NCBI GenBank assembly: GCA_004123355.1
Contig: SCHM01000002.1
Span: 1,488,001-1,552,000 of the forward strand
Origin: Amphirosellinia nigrospora
Taxonomy: Eukaryota > Ascomycota > Sordariomycetes > Xylariales > Xylariaceae
Direction of reading: 5' to 3'
DNA length: 64,000 nucleotides
The position numbers were made by a program, and so were the translations under genes. How positions within the stretch are numbered: the first letter of the stretch is position 1; each line of letters starts with the position of its first letter. Of the stretch, positions 24,377-35,760 are shown in pieces. The notes under the pieces were generated by a model. That model did no database searches. It saw only the letters and a program-made list of their open reading frames with translations, and had not been told where the DNA came from.

Positions 24377-24508
24377 AGCCCGATGCGGGGGTCGAACCTG
24401 GCAAGGGATGTCAGTATAGGTCGAACGTGGTAGATATGACGATGATAAAAACTCACCCGCAACCTTGAGATTAAGAGTCTCACGCTCTACCGATTGAGCT
24501 AACCGGGC
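24377..24508 (-). tRNA. tRNA-Lys(CUU) interrupted by a 59-nt intron-like segment in the T stem
   Basis: Removing 24398-24456 leaves a 73-nt tRNA with every stem paired: acceptor GCCCGGT/ATCGGGC, D stem GCTC/GAGC with loop AATCGGTA, anticodon stem TGAGA/TCTCA with loop CTCTTAA (anticodon CTT), variable AGGTT, T stem GCGGG/CCCGC with loop TTCGACC, and discriminator T. The A box is intact and the B box (GGTTCGACC) lies after the insertion. There is no intron at the usual position 37/38. A minus-strand open frame covers the locus, but its beginning (ARLAQSVERETLNLKVAG) is just the conceptual translation of a tRNA-Lys. The tRNA identity is certain. Whether it is functional, processed or dead depends on the insertion. 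Confidence 0.9.
24398..24456 (-). other. Intron-like insertion within the tRNA T stem
   Basis: 59 nt beginning GTGAGT and ending CCTTGCCAG, with TACTGACAT placing a branch-type CTGAC about 12 nt before the AG. Length, donor, branch and acceptor all match spliceosomal introns of neighbouring protein genes. It falls between tRNA positions 52 and 53; a G at both ends makes the exact cut ambiguous by one base. It holds an 8-bp copy of the B-box core (GTTCGACC), also present just after its end, and a TTTTT run that could weaken Pol III read-through. Confidence 0.75.
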
Positions 24509-25930
24509 GTTGTGATGTGGCGTCGCGGAACCAGTGGTTATCATTCCGTCCCGGACTGGATTGGGTTTGGAATTTCGGATAGCGAGAGAAAGACTGGGGC
24601 TTTTTTCAATTGTTTGATGAATTTTGCACGTGTAAGTACACTACTTGTAGGGAGACGGGTGCCTGTGCCTTATACTACCTCTACCTAAACTAGTGCTACG
24701 AACCGCATACGGTTTCCAGCTCTCTGGCCAAACGAAACGTACATAGTTATGCTTGCTCTGCTATTCAATTCTTGGGTTGGTTCCATTTTGTAGCCTCAAT
24801 AGTAGCGCCTGGTTTAAATGAATCTACATGGGATCCCCAGGTCTTTGAGGCTCGCGGACGAGGTTGTAACCTGTATGAGACTAGTAGGAATGAATGATGC
24901 TGGCAAATTGATTGATTTCATTTTCATCATCTCTCGCATACTGTACTGTGTGTAGAGTCGCTTAACAAAAGTCATCTGTCTGTGAAAGCCATAAAAGGCT
25001 AGGCGACCATCCGAGACCCTCCCGGAAGAGCTACTTATTAGATCTATCAGATCCTATGTCGAGGGTGAAAGCGTATACTCGGTACCGTACGCTCGTTACC
25101 AGCTGTGGGCGGGATTCGTTAGTCTGATTGCCACGCGAAGCGAGAGCATGGTTTGGAAATGGGAAGATCCGGGGTTGTGCTGTAGTGTACAGCAATTACC
25201 GAAAAAAAAGAACAAGCCCATTTCATGCAACAGCTTCTGACATCTTATGTTATACGAAACTGGTGGCTTTTTTTTTTGGTCGAGCTGTTCTTGTTTCAAG
25301 CCACAGCAGTAAGCAGGCAGATCGATTTACCCTATACTTACATGGTCGACATGGCGGCGGCTGTTAAACATTTCGGGGCCAACTTCTCGGCGTGTACAGC
25401 CATTGGAAATAAGTACTGTACAGGGCCGAGGCAGGCAAGCATGGGTTACAGATTTATTACAGATCCCACTACACTCCGCTATCTGACTAGTGCAAACAAG
25501 CCTTGGTCTGTGAGTCGGACCCGTCGGATCTTACGGGAGTTCCCGACCTGGTACCTAGTATAATAGAAGTCTAGGGTACGAGTAAGTCGTGCTATTACAT
25601 TACTTACTTGCGACACTTACATTTACTTAAATACACGAGAGAACAGACAAACAGATGACGCTAAGGCCTAGGTAGTTTAGCCACGGCTACCGAAGCCGAC
25701 AGCAACAGTGTTATCTTTCTAAATTTGAAACGGCCATCTTACTTACCAGCTCCTCCTCCTCCTCCAGCGCAGTTCCATCAGCTGAAAGAGCGCCGTGCCA
25801 TAGTAATTCCCGCCTCGCTTGTCATCAGCCACACAGGGGAACGAAGGACCGACCAGTAATAAGCGACACCTGCTGAGGGTGGCATGTTAGACAAGCTTGA
25901 GCCGCAACGACGCATCACGCCTATGTAACC

Positions 25931-25931
<1 letters not shown>

Positions 25932-25963
<32 letters not shown>
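25932..25963 (+). repeat. T32 homopolymer (A32 on the minus strand)
   Basis: An uninterrupted run of 32 T. On the minus strand it would read as a poly(A) tail, but no matching target-site duplication was found in the flanks, so retroposition is not supported. It is far longer than any other homopolymer in the window. Confidence 0.9.
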
Positions 25964-25964
<1 letters not shown>

Positions 25965-26004
25965 GTTGATAACATGTATTGCAAATGAGTTCGCAGGTAG
26001 TGCT

Positions 26005-26059
26005 TCGTTTTCGACCTCCAAAACGATGGCGTGCAGGCCCCTTTATAGGGGCCCGCACG
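26005..26059. repeat. Two adjacent hairpins
   Basis: Hairpin 1 (26005-26026): TCGTTTT pairs perfectly with AAAACGA across an 8-nt loop. Hairpin 2 (26030-26059): CGTGC-A-GGCCCC pairs with GGGGCC-C-GCACG across the loop TTTATA, with one A-C mismatch. They lie 40 nt past the T32 run. A structured RNA is possible; nothing identifies it. Confidence 0.5.
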
Positions 26060-26445
26060 TGCGTTAACGTGGTGTTGTTTTTGACTTCTGACTAGGGCCT
26101 TGGTAGCCCGCCTTGCTGACTGTTTTCTAGAAGCGTACCCTGTCGAAGGATCGCCTCATGGGGGCGACTAGTACTAATCATATAGCAATCTTGACAAATC
26201 ACGTTGACATGTGGTAGAATAAACTGAGAATGAGTTCGTAATCGGGCAAGGCGAATTCTATTAAACTTGATAGCCTGGGTGTGAAAAGTGGGAATTAGCT
26301 GGCGTGCTAGTGTGTATGTGTCTTCTGTTCGCTGCGCGCTATCGTAGTTGAAACATTTCCTACTCTTCTTGCGATCACAGGTTTCTGATCGTCATCGACT
26401 CGGAACTACAATAATGTGGCAGAATCCACGACAAGCTGAGAAAAA

Positions 26446-27927
26446 ATGGATGCATCTGGGGCCAGCACAATGAGACGACTACATCCAAACGGCATGCCAG
26501 CGGCGCGCCCGGTTAGTTGGAGCGCCATTCCGGCCGACGACCCAGCTGCCCATGAGCAAATGATCAAGTTCGTCTCCGAGTCGATAGTGTGCGATATCCA
26601 AGGCAACATTAGCAGCGGTTTCATGAGACAAGTACAGGCCTCCAAGAAGAGTGCCATGTCCCCTCACGATAAGGCAGAACGGATGCGCATAGTTCGCAAT
26701 ATGCGCACGACACTAGAGCGCCTCACGGAGGAATTAGGCCAGAAATTTTTTGAGGAATTCCGCCAGAGGCCGGCTGTTGGCCGTTGGTACGACTCATGGT
26801 TATCCAACGAGACACCGCAGTTTCTTCGCTGGGAACAAGAATGGGCTCTCACGCCCGAGGAAAGCTTGGCCACCATCGACGCGCGCAGCGGTGGCGGTAG
26901 CATCGACGGCCGAGTATTTGGTTCCGAAACCACCCTGAAGTTAGAGTGGAGTTTGAAGAGGACCTCGAAGAGTTTGAAGATACCCAATCGTTGGCGCCAA
27001 TCCCAGAGTATAGGCCGGATGCGCCGGTAACTGAGGTAAGCTACACGGCATCTGCCTTTCGTGTCGGCACGAGACCTCCACACACACTTTGTCAAGCTAT
27101 GGTTCAATTAACGTAAGTTGGGCAGAAAAAAACGGATGGCCCTGCACCGTCCTGCACTGGTTGCCAATGCGAGAATGGGCATGATAGTTCTGACCCGAGC
27201 ATACCCATCTCTGCCAGACCTGTGCTTGCAGCAACCAGGGTTATGGTTGCATTGCTCTTGTGGCTGTGACGAGACATGCCAAAATAACTTCAACGATATC
27301 GCACTCGACAACATCCTCGGCCCTGATGTTAAACTTGGCACTTGTTTCATCACTTACTTGCAAAAGCACAAACAAAGCAAAACATCACGCTCGATTTTCT
27401 CTTCGACCATCTTCTGACAGGTCTAGACTACGTCCCGGATGGCAACGATGCGGCAATCGACGCGTGGCGGGCGAAATGGGAGACAAGCTATAGTGGGCCG
27501 GACCCAGAAGCCCAAACGGAGAAGCTGGAACGCGAGCTACTCCGCATCGGCCTCGGGCTCGGTGACCACAACGGAGAGTGGTTCTTCTCATTCTGTTACA
27601 ACAATAGTGAGCGGATCGGAAGCTGGCAGCAAGGCCACCAGATATGGCACTGCAGAGAGTGCGGAAGCTGCAGTGAACGGCAAGAGTGGCATTGCGGAAA
27701 ATGCAACAAGTGCACATATGGGAGCGAAATCCCCTGCGCTGGTTGTGGAGGTGTCTCGGAGTCGTACCACGAAGAACACAAGAAGAACACGGGGGTAACT
27801 GGATCTAACTGACACTATCGTCTTGATCTAGCGAGGAGCGAGGAGTGTAGGAAACATGGGTGGCGGAAGTCTGGGCAAAGGCACCGGACCGACACAACGA
27901 TTTTGGAGACTCGATGCTCAGGAATAG
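26446..27927 (+). CDS. Unidentified protein with cysteine-rich, zinc-ribbon-like C-terminus
   Basis: ATG 26446 starts a 190-residue helical region (KAERMRIVRNMRTTLERLTE, then RWYDSWLSNETPQFLRWEQE) that continues into an acidic stretch (VEFEEDLEEFEDTQ) if the C run at 26933-26935 is one base longer. An intron follows (from about 27036). Then come frames with CTGCQCENGH, and, after further frame disturbance, an alpha-helical part (LDFLFDHLLTGLDYVPDG) and a cysteine-rich end with paired motifs CRECGSC, CGKCNKC and CAGCGG, probably zinc-binding. A short last intron at about 27793-27829 would add an exon to 27927. No family is recognised, and internal exon boundaries around 27115-27345 are unresolved. 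It is almost certainly a real gene given conserved-looking Cys spacing and helical composition. Confidence 0.55.
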
Positions 27928-29160
27928 GCATACGGCCACGAGGTTTGTATATATAAAAGCATATGGCCCACACTCCTTGATACATTTTCCTTTCAGCGTC
28001 AGTTATGGATTTGAAGCGGGTGGACTCGGGAAGTCGAGGGTCTTTTGTATAACTCAGGTGCATAGGGGAGGAGTCCTGTGTCGAATAGCTTTTTGCTGTC
28101 GAGGGATGGAACTGTAGATACTTCGTTATCGTTACCTACTTGTCGTATAAACACTTTTCTTTTTACGAATATCTTGTTTTTAATTCGAGTGTCTGGTCCA
28201 GGTAGATAGATACTTGTGTAAGTATAAGAAGTTCTATTGTTGTGAACGAAGTTAAGAGAGATATCATTGATAGTCAAGTTAGCGAGAAATCGCGAGTTGA
28301 TGGTTGTAAACCGAAGGCGTCGACCACGTCATCTTCTTAGTCTATCGGAAGGACGAGGATGAGTAGATCGATCCAAGGTTGGCGATGTGTGGGGTCGATG
28401 CCATGGATCAGATGCTTGTGCTGTAGGGGTGTTACCAGCCCTCAACGTCTGAAGTGTACCGTATCACAGCGCTCCACCCACTGTACTACTGTAGGTTACA
28501 TACCTAGGTACGTAGAGTTCAGCATTCCAGCCTCTACCAGGCAGGTATCTAGGTACTCCTTCCTAGATGGGTAACCATAATTGAACAGAGCTACCTATGC
28601 TCCAAGCCAAGTCTGGACTCGTAAGCACCATCAAGGATGCAACTTGAAGTATTACTACGTCGACCTGAGTCTTGTGGATGAACAATCGCAATTGTCTCTC
28701 ATGAATTGACATATACTGGCACTGCCATTTGAAAACCTCCAATTGTGCATTTCATGGCTAATAAATAAATAACTACATACCCGTTAGAACAAGACGTCAC
28801 CTTTTAACGCACGTCGAATAGGAGGCGGCTATCACGGCTCAGCACTCAAGTCTGGACCCCCTCCGACCTCGACCCACGACTCCCGACTAGCACCACGGCC
28901 AACCTTAGACTACCTAGATAGAGCTTACATATACGTAGCACTACATCACTCTAAGAGTCCTTCGCAACTGAGCTATCGCCGTCACCATCAGACCACGACC
29001 ACGACCGCGCCTACGTCTACGATACACGTCCTCTACGCATTCTGATCGAGGTTGAGCATCATCGTGCTGCGAGCGCGGTCCCTTTCCCCCCAGGCTCGAG
29101 CATCGACGACAATGAGGTCGCGCTCATGATTCCTCTCCTTCGTCTGAAGGAGTGACATCA
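27928..29160. other. Intergenic upstream of RGP1
   Basis: No gene recognised. It contains ACCTAGGTACGTAG and GGTATCTAGGTACT repeat fragments (about 28,500-28,560) and, near 28,905-28,925, a CTACCTAGATAG copy. The final 150 bp are C-rich leader-like sequence. Confidence 0.5.
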
Positions 29161-31679
29161 TGCCGCCCGAAGGACGCTCCACTAACATCCGCGTCTTTGT
29201 AAAATGGGATGACCAGACTGTGTTTGCCGGCGAGGAGATCCGGTGCCAGATCACCTTCAAGAACGTCGCCCCTAGTGCCAGCCAGCTCACCCCGAACCCA
29301 CGTCAGCCCTCGCAGTCGTCCCGAGATCCGATCGAACGAGACAGCCTTCGCCGTTGCTAAGCCCTCGAGGGGGCTAGGGTCTGCCAACGGCTTGACACCG
29401 CCTGGGTCTGCTCGTAGCCACCGCTCAACCCTGTCTCTCAACGTGCCCTCTACGGGTTCGCGCCTGAGAAACAGCATTCTGCAATGGCCTCCACCTCCTC
29501 CTCAGCTGCCTCCACCCACGCAGGTATCCGGCCATGCCCATAAACGTTCCCTCTCAATCGTGTCCATGGGTTCCAATGCCACCGTCGATGATCAAGTGTA
29601 TACCAATGGCTCCCAAACGCGGCCCCAGCGCCCTGGTCGCGGCCACGGACGATCTGCTAGTCTCCAAATCGTACCGCGCCATGTCACGACGGCGAACGGG
29701 CCTCAGTCGGCCGCCCTACCACGTCGGCCGCCCTTCGGCTCTGATGCCTCTCCCATGTTCAACAACCATTCATTTCCTCCTCAAAGCTTGGACTTGGTCA
29801 AGGGCTGGGGCCGCGACGGCCCTAGCACCCCGCGTTTTAATAAATCGCCTACAAGGAGGAAGGCCTCCGGCCTAATGCCGGATTTTAAGTTTCCTATGGC
29901 CCAACAGCCTCCGCGGGCGACGGTAGTGATTCTGCTGATATGGATGACTCTGCCGCAACACCTACCGCGGAAACGATGCCCCAGGTCGCCCTACCCGTCC
30001 GCTCGAAAGAGCCGATACCAACCATCTCGGAGCATTCAGCGCCAGTCGCGAGAGTCCTATCCACTACAAGCATGGCAGGTGGTACCCGGAGAAGTAGCGG
30101 GGATTTTTACTCCTTGAGTAATAACTCATCAGAAACTTTGGCTTCAGAATATGTAACTCATCCATTCTTGGGAGGCCGAAAACCTGCCCACTTACACCGA
30201 AGCTCCGTCTTGTCTGGTATCGGGTCGGCGAAGCTACCGGAATCCTTGATGATGGGCTACGCCCAGGTGCAGGGTTCCTTCACGCTAGACGGATCACTCG
30301 TTAACTTGGGTCCGTTTGAAGCCGTCAAACGTAAAGCAGTCCTAGGTGGACAAGGGGTGGTGTGATCGGAGTCGAGTCTTCAAGAAGATCAAATAGCTTC
30401 TTGACCGGTTTTGGATGGGAGGTCTCGGGAATTCCATCGGTGAGCTTCTGGGCGGAGGCGAATTTAGCAGTATAAAAGACATGCGGGGTGCGGCGAGCTC
30501 CAAGTCTATCCGCTGTTGTCTACTCCTCAATCGATATTGTTCGTGGATCTACAATTGGGCCCCGGCGAGAGCAAAACCTACGAGTATTCATTCAAATTAC
30601 CAAAAGGATTGCCTCCCACACATCGAGGCAGGGCGATAAAGATAACGTATGGCTTGGTTGTCGGCACGCAACGAGCTGGCGGCGCCAAGGAACAGCAAGT
30701 ACGGTCTGTTGATGTTCCCTTCCGGGTCCTTGGAAGTGTTAATAGCTATGGCGAGATCCTAGGTCACGACTTGCTATCTCCTTACATCATACTTCGCGAT
30801 CAAGCTAGAGTCCACCCACACGAAAAAAGACGCAACTCTTCAACATTTAAGAAACAGACTAAGCCGGAAACGCCAAGCTCAACAATAAATGATTTTCTGA
30901 CCTACGTCGATGAATTGCTTGATCGTCCACGAGACGGCCTAGGTCTACTCTCGCCCACAGCTACAGCGGCACCGTCACGTCGCTCCTCTTTTGTAGGAGA
31001 CAACTACTGCGAAGCAGGCAATTGACCTCGCTATCATCCGCTCAAATATGTCATCCGAATCTGGCCAGAGCAGTAACCGTTTCGTGATAGCGCGCAACGG
31101 CAAACGCGTGGGCGTCGTCATGCTAGCACGTCCGGCCTATCGTCTCGGTGAGACCGTCACGATGGCTATAGACTTCACCGACGCCGAGATCCCTTGCTAT
31201 GCGGTGCACGCCGCCTCGAGACCAGCGAGCGTATCGACCCATCTTTGGCCTTACGCAGCGAGGCAAGCGTACACCGTGTCACACGCAAGGTATACGCTAG
31301 TTCGTCCGAGGCTACACTATTTGCGCGTCGTGTTGTCTTCACCCCCGATTCCTATCGCCGCGACTCCCGAGTTTATGACCAGCGGTCTGAATCTCGAGTG
31401 GAAGATTCGGGTCGAGTTTGTGATCCCCTCTTCCACGTCCGCGGATGGCCCCGCAAACGACCAGGAAGACGCCAGGGAAGAGACGACTCCCAAAGGGGGC
31501 CACCCCTGCTAGAAGAGATATCCCACAATGAAAAGAGCGGTCTCATACTCGTCGCCGCCGAGAACCTCGAGTGTGAGAGCTTCGAGGTCGCCGTCCCCCT
31601 TCGCGTCTACGGTGCTTTGTGCAATGGCTTAGAACGGCTCGAACGGGACGAGGCACTCGAGGAAGGCCTCATAGTATAA
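29161..31679 (+). CDS. RGP1: Rgp1, subunit of the Ric1-Rgp1 exchange factor for Ypt6/Rab6
   Basis: Golgi-associated arrestin-like protein that with Ric1 activates the Rab GTPase Ypt6. It starts MPPEGRSTNIRVFVKWDDQT and FAGEEIRCQITFKNVAP, the first arrestin-like strand set. A long Ser/Pro/Arg-rich disordered insert follows (about residues 50-280, HKRSLSIVSMGSN, GRSASLQIVPR). The conserved core returns with MGYAQVQGSFTLDGSLVNLG, SILFVDLQLGPGESKTYEYS, THRGRAIKITYGLVVGTQRA and RFVIARNGKRVGVVMLARPA, ending with the DPSLALRSEASVHRVTRKVY and TPEFMTSGLNLEWKIRVEFV blocks of the Rgp1 domain. No intron is needed. Several single-base slips force frame changes (around 29,250, 29,930, 30,370, 30,490, 31,030, 31,215 and beyond). 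Stop at 31677-31679. Identity is firm; exact length, about 840 residues, is approximate. Confidence 0.88.
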
Positions 31680-32723
31680 ATAAAGAGACGATCTATTCCT
31701 ATAAAGACAAGAAAAACGAGGTCGACCAGATTCTTTAATGTACATGTATATGTAGGGTGTTCGTGAGGCTCGATTGGCAGGCAGTTCTCTCTCTCGCTCA
31801 AGCATAAAAGTTATGGGATGGATAAAAGCGAAAAATATACGTTTAGCGAATGGGGGAGAGACAATAAGTAGTAGAAGAAGGGGCTGAAGGGATCGTTACT
31901 TGCTTCACTAATTCTGGATAGAAAGCGGCTAACAAAAAAGTTCCAAATGCAAAAGAATCGACCAGGGTAGAGAGATATCATCATCGTATCCGTGACAATC
32001 GGATGGCTAGTTTTGTAAATAACTTGTGTAGTTTTGTGTGTAGTCTAGTAATGGGAGTGAAATGGAATGTGGCAAACAGGACGAATTGGATATTGTATGA
32101 ACATAACATAGCATGTTTGTCGCCAATACGGCTGCTGATTACATGTAATGACTGTATTGGTCATCTTGGACGTAGCACGATAGAACAAAGGAAGTCTGCG
32201 TTCTTTTGATGCTTGGCTAAGAAAACATCGAAGCGTGGCCGCTCATCTGTCAAGATAAGGGCATTAGTATTTTGTCTAATAACAGGTTATGTATGATAGC
32301 TCTGGCTAAAGGGCATCTACAAGTGAATACAACAACTTGAAGCACCTAAACCCCCAATCTCGGCAGCCCCTCGCAACCTAGTGCAAACCCATTAAACTCC
32401 GGCTTTTCCCTTGTGAGCCCCTGGATATGTATGGTATCATGGTTAAAGAAGTGGCTTGCCTCAAAGATAAATCCCACAACGCCGACGCCGACCTTCGGTC
32501 TGTTATCTTCAGACGTATGCTCCGAGTTATGAAAAGAAAGATGCCAAGTAGTCCGGACGCCTGGCCCGGTGTAACGACAATCAACCGTGCGATAGCCTTT
32601 CACACCTATTCCACTTTATTCCCCATCAAAACTCCCCATTATTAGCTATACAGTATTGTCCATAGCTCCCTGACGAAAGAAAAAGTACCGAAAACAAATG
32701 TAAAACTAAAATGAATGTGTGAT
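31680..32723. other. Intergenic, convergent 3-prime regions
   Basis: About 1 kb between the 3-prime ends of RGP1 and the WD40 gene. Only short, motif-free frames are present. Confidence 0.55.
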
Positions 32724-35700
32724 TTATGTCGAGGTGTTGCTAGACCCGGTCCCCGACGATCCAGGACGTTTATCAGTAGAATCCGTCTCTTGATCAGATA
32801 ACCGACGATATTTACCGAGGCGAAGTTTCTCATCAAGTAGTGACATCAGGCGTTCTGAATATTGATCTAAGAGGCCGCTGAGCATTGTATCGCTCATCGC
32901 CTTGCTTCGTGTTGCCCGGTCTCCAAGAGCAACTGCTGTAAGACGGAGTTCCTGGTCTAGTTCGGCTAGGACCTCCTGGCTAATGGGATCTGTGGAAGTG
33001 AGCTTCTTCCGATAAGCCCGTAAGGTTCGGCAAGTTTGTTCAGTAGACATATTGAGTGACCCAAAAGACCTCAAACTGTCGTTGCTCTTTGTTTTAGCCG
33101 AGTTCAGCGTCTGCCTAGAAGGACGTCGCCTTACTTTAGCTTTGGGGCTGACCGGGGGCTACCAGAGGGTGTGCCCGGTCGTCGCCGTGACGGTGTATCG
33201 TCGGCAATGGCAAGAGCTGGACTCAATGGTGGTGCGGGTATGGGCGTTTTCGTGCCAGATGCGGATGAGAAGTTCCCCGGAAACAGTGATCGCCTCTTAG
33301 ATGCTGGTCGTGGAGGCGACCTACGGCCACCAGCTGCAGATGGGGGTCGTTGAAATTCTGCGAGTTCGGTTTTCGATAGAACACGTCTCAAGGTTGGTTG
33401 GTTTATGGGAGTAGTAGTTTCTTTCACGGGTGAGGAATCGCGACTAGCGGAACCCCATGCCCGATCTTGAAGGTCTATCTCCCAGATCATGATAGTCCCA
33501 TCAGACCCAACACTCACAACCTTTCGATTAGAATCATCTTCCTCAATCAAAGCGACACCTTGTATCGCCTCCGAATGTCCCCACTCTCGGGCCAGGAAAT
33601 GACCTGTCTGGGTGTCATACATTCTGATTGATTTGTCGGTATTGGAAAGACCGAGAAGAAATCCCGGTTCTTTTTCGGTGGCCGAATGGGTTGTGAGGGA
33701 ATCCAGGATAACGGAATCTGCACCACCTTCATCGAAGCACTTAAAAGAGCTTGATAGTTTTCCGGTATCTAGGTCGAATACAAAAACGGATCGCTCAGCC
33801 TGAGATACGAAAAGGGTTTTCCCATCGGTGCTAACCGCCATGGATGTTGGGGATGCCTTCAAAGAAAGTGTTCGAGAAGGAATAGCTGCCATGACATTAG
33901 GATCGCCTTCTTTCGTCACTAGGTCATGTATTTGCACCGTCCTGTCTAATGAGCAGGTGATTATTTTATCCGATGATGGGATCAAAACCTGAGACACCCT
34001 GGCTGCAAATTCGAGTGTCTGAAAATGCTCAAAATCTCCGTTAGTTAGCCGATGAAATAGTTGAGTGGTGCGATCACGACCGCATGACGCGATGAGGATA
34101 TTAGATTTATCCTCGTATGTCATGATGAATTGACAGTCTGAAGAGTGTGCTTTCATAGATGACACACACTCCCCAGTAGTAAAGTCAACTACCTTGACAA
34201 ATCCTAGTTTATCTCCGGCAATGAAGAACTTGCCATCCCTTGTTGCGCGAATCGTGACCATCTGGTTTACTAAGTCGGAGTCCTCATCGAAATAGGCCTC
34301 ATCCAGCGGTACTTGAAAAGACGATTTTATTGTACCGTCGGTAGACCATAGTATCACGTGGCCGGATAGCGACCACGTGTAGAATTGGGCTCCTGTTACA
34401 TTTGACTGAGATAGGCTTCCAACACCCATAACCGCATCTCCGTGCCCCAGTATAGGAATCGATGTCGATTCGATCCTTGGCGCTCCGGGGATGTGATCTT
34501 GATTCCAGATATCAATAGAGCGTTTAGTGTCAACCGTGACCATTTTGTCGTTCAAGAATCCCAACGCAAGTACCCCCGCACCACTAGGTCCTTCAGTAGT
34601 CGTCCGAATACAGTTAGGTGATACCTTTAAAAAGGAGTCCAAGTCGAGTGTTGTAAAGTTGCCAGATTTGCCACCGATATAGATGAGGCCGTTGCGGATA
34701 GCAACGCATGTTGTCACAAATCCACTTTCGAGGACATGTATTAATTTGATCTGCTTCCCAACCTCGTCTAATAAGCATATATCTCCCGTCTCAGAGCAGA
34801 TGATGGCCTTGGTGTCGTCAATGGTGGCAGCGCACGAAAATGTGGCCTCGATCATATTGCCGAGCACAACGTTTCTGCCTGGTAGTGTCTTCCGCGTTTG
34901 TGTCGTAGGCGTTACGTCTCCAATGAATTTCTGCTTCACCGGAGAGGTCGCCTGCGTTTCATCGATACGCCAGACCTTGACATGACGTACGCCCAGGGTA
35001 ATGAGGTTGTTGCCTACCCAGATCATTCCTTTGATGTAAGTCGTGCATCTATTTTGCTGAAACAACTTTGCCGCGCCAGTTCTCGGATCTATTTTCCATA
35101 CGTAAAGGAAACCATCGTTCGAGGATCCGAGGGAGGCGAGGAATCTGGAATCGGGAGACCAGGCAACTGCTTTCACACCGTAGGCATGTTCACTAATGCA
35201 GACCAGCGGAGTATCGGACGAGCTGTCCTCAAGGCTGTAGATAAGGACTCGCGGGCGTAGCCTGTCTCGCCCACAGCTAAAAACTTTCCCTCCTTGCTTA
35301 AAGCAAGGCACGTTGCAGCCTTGATGCGCTCTCGACTGGTCCATGTCTTGGAGGTGGGGGATTCTCCCCAGTCGTTCGAACTGTAGGTAGAATCTCGTAG
35401 GGAGATTCTATTTCGACTGTCATTCGCTTTTGGGGTGGATGGTGACGATGTTGAGTTTGAAAGGGCCGGGGTGCTGTATATAGGCGTGGCCGTCGGGCGT
35501 GCTCTAAAGAATCTCTGTCCGCAGCTATCGCCATTCACATCTACCACCACAACAGCTCCGCCGGCGATGTACGCAAACGAGGATTTAACGGCATCGAAGC
35601 CGGTGGGAGAAACACACGTGGTCCCGATTACACGTTTCAAGGAGAGTCGAGAATCATAGAACGAGGGCGCTCGGCCACGGTGAGGGGACCGAGGAGGGCG

Positions 35701-35760
35701 CGGTAGAAAAGGCGAGTTTGCAGGCGTCAGCTTCAGCCGATGGGAAGGAGTGGAGGCCAT
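32724..35760 (-). CDS. MABP1/WDR62-type WD40 protein
   Basis: Single-exon gene from ATG 35760 (MASTPSHRLKLTPANSPFLP). After a basic, Ser/Pro-rich N-terminus comes the MABP1/WDR62 signature: SLKRVIGTTCVSPTGFDAV, YIAGGAVVVVDVNG, then LALSKEGKFLAVGETGYAPR and SEHAYGVKAVAWSPDSRFLA. Around twelve WD repeats form two propellers (for example ITLGVRHVKVW, GHGDAVMGVG, SVGSDGTIMIWEIDL). The tail is basic and proline-rich and ends with a helical segment (TLRAYRKKLTSTD, SERLMSLLDEKLRL). Two single-base losses (opposite 33135-33137 and 35253-35255) shift the frame; with them restored the CDS is exactly 1013 codons including stop. Animal homologues scaffold JNK signalling and spindle poles. The fungal role is less clear, so I give no symbol. 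Confidence 0.85.

Larger units (their letters stand above)
24509..26445. other. Intergenic with poly-T tract and hairpins
   Basis: No protein gene recognised; short frames such as 25225-25563 lack motifs. It contains a T32 run and two adjacent hairpins, listed separately, and CTAGGTAG repeat fragments near 25668. Confidence 0.5.

Noticed and set aside
24197-24544. 115-residue minus-strand open frame beginning MITTGSATPHHNARLAQSVE
   Set aside because: Its first third is the conceptual translation of the tRNA-Lys gene; the rest has no protein-like features.
25932-25963. Poly(A) tail of a retroposed element on the minus strand
   Set aside because: No target-site duplication, no reverse transcriptase or SINE-type promoter seen in the adjacent sequence.
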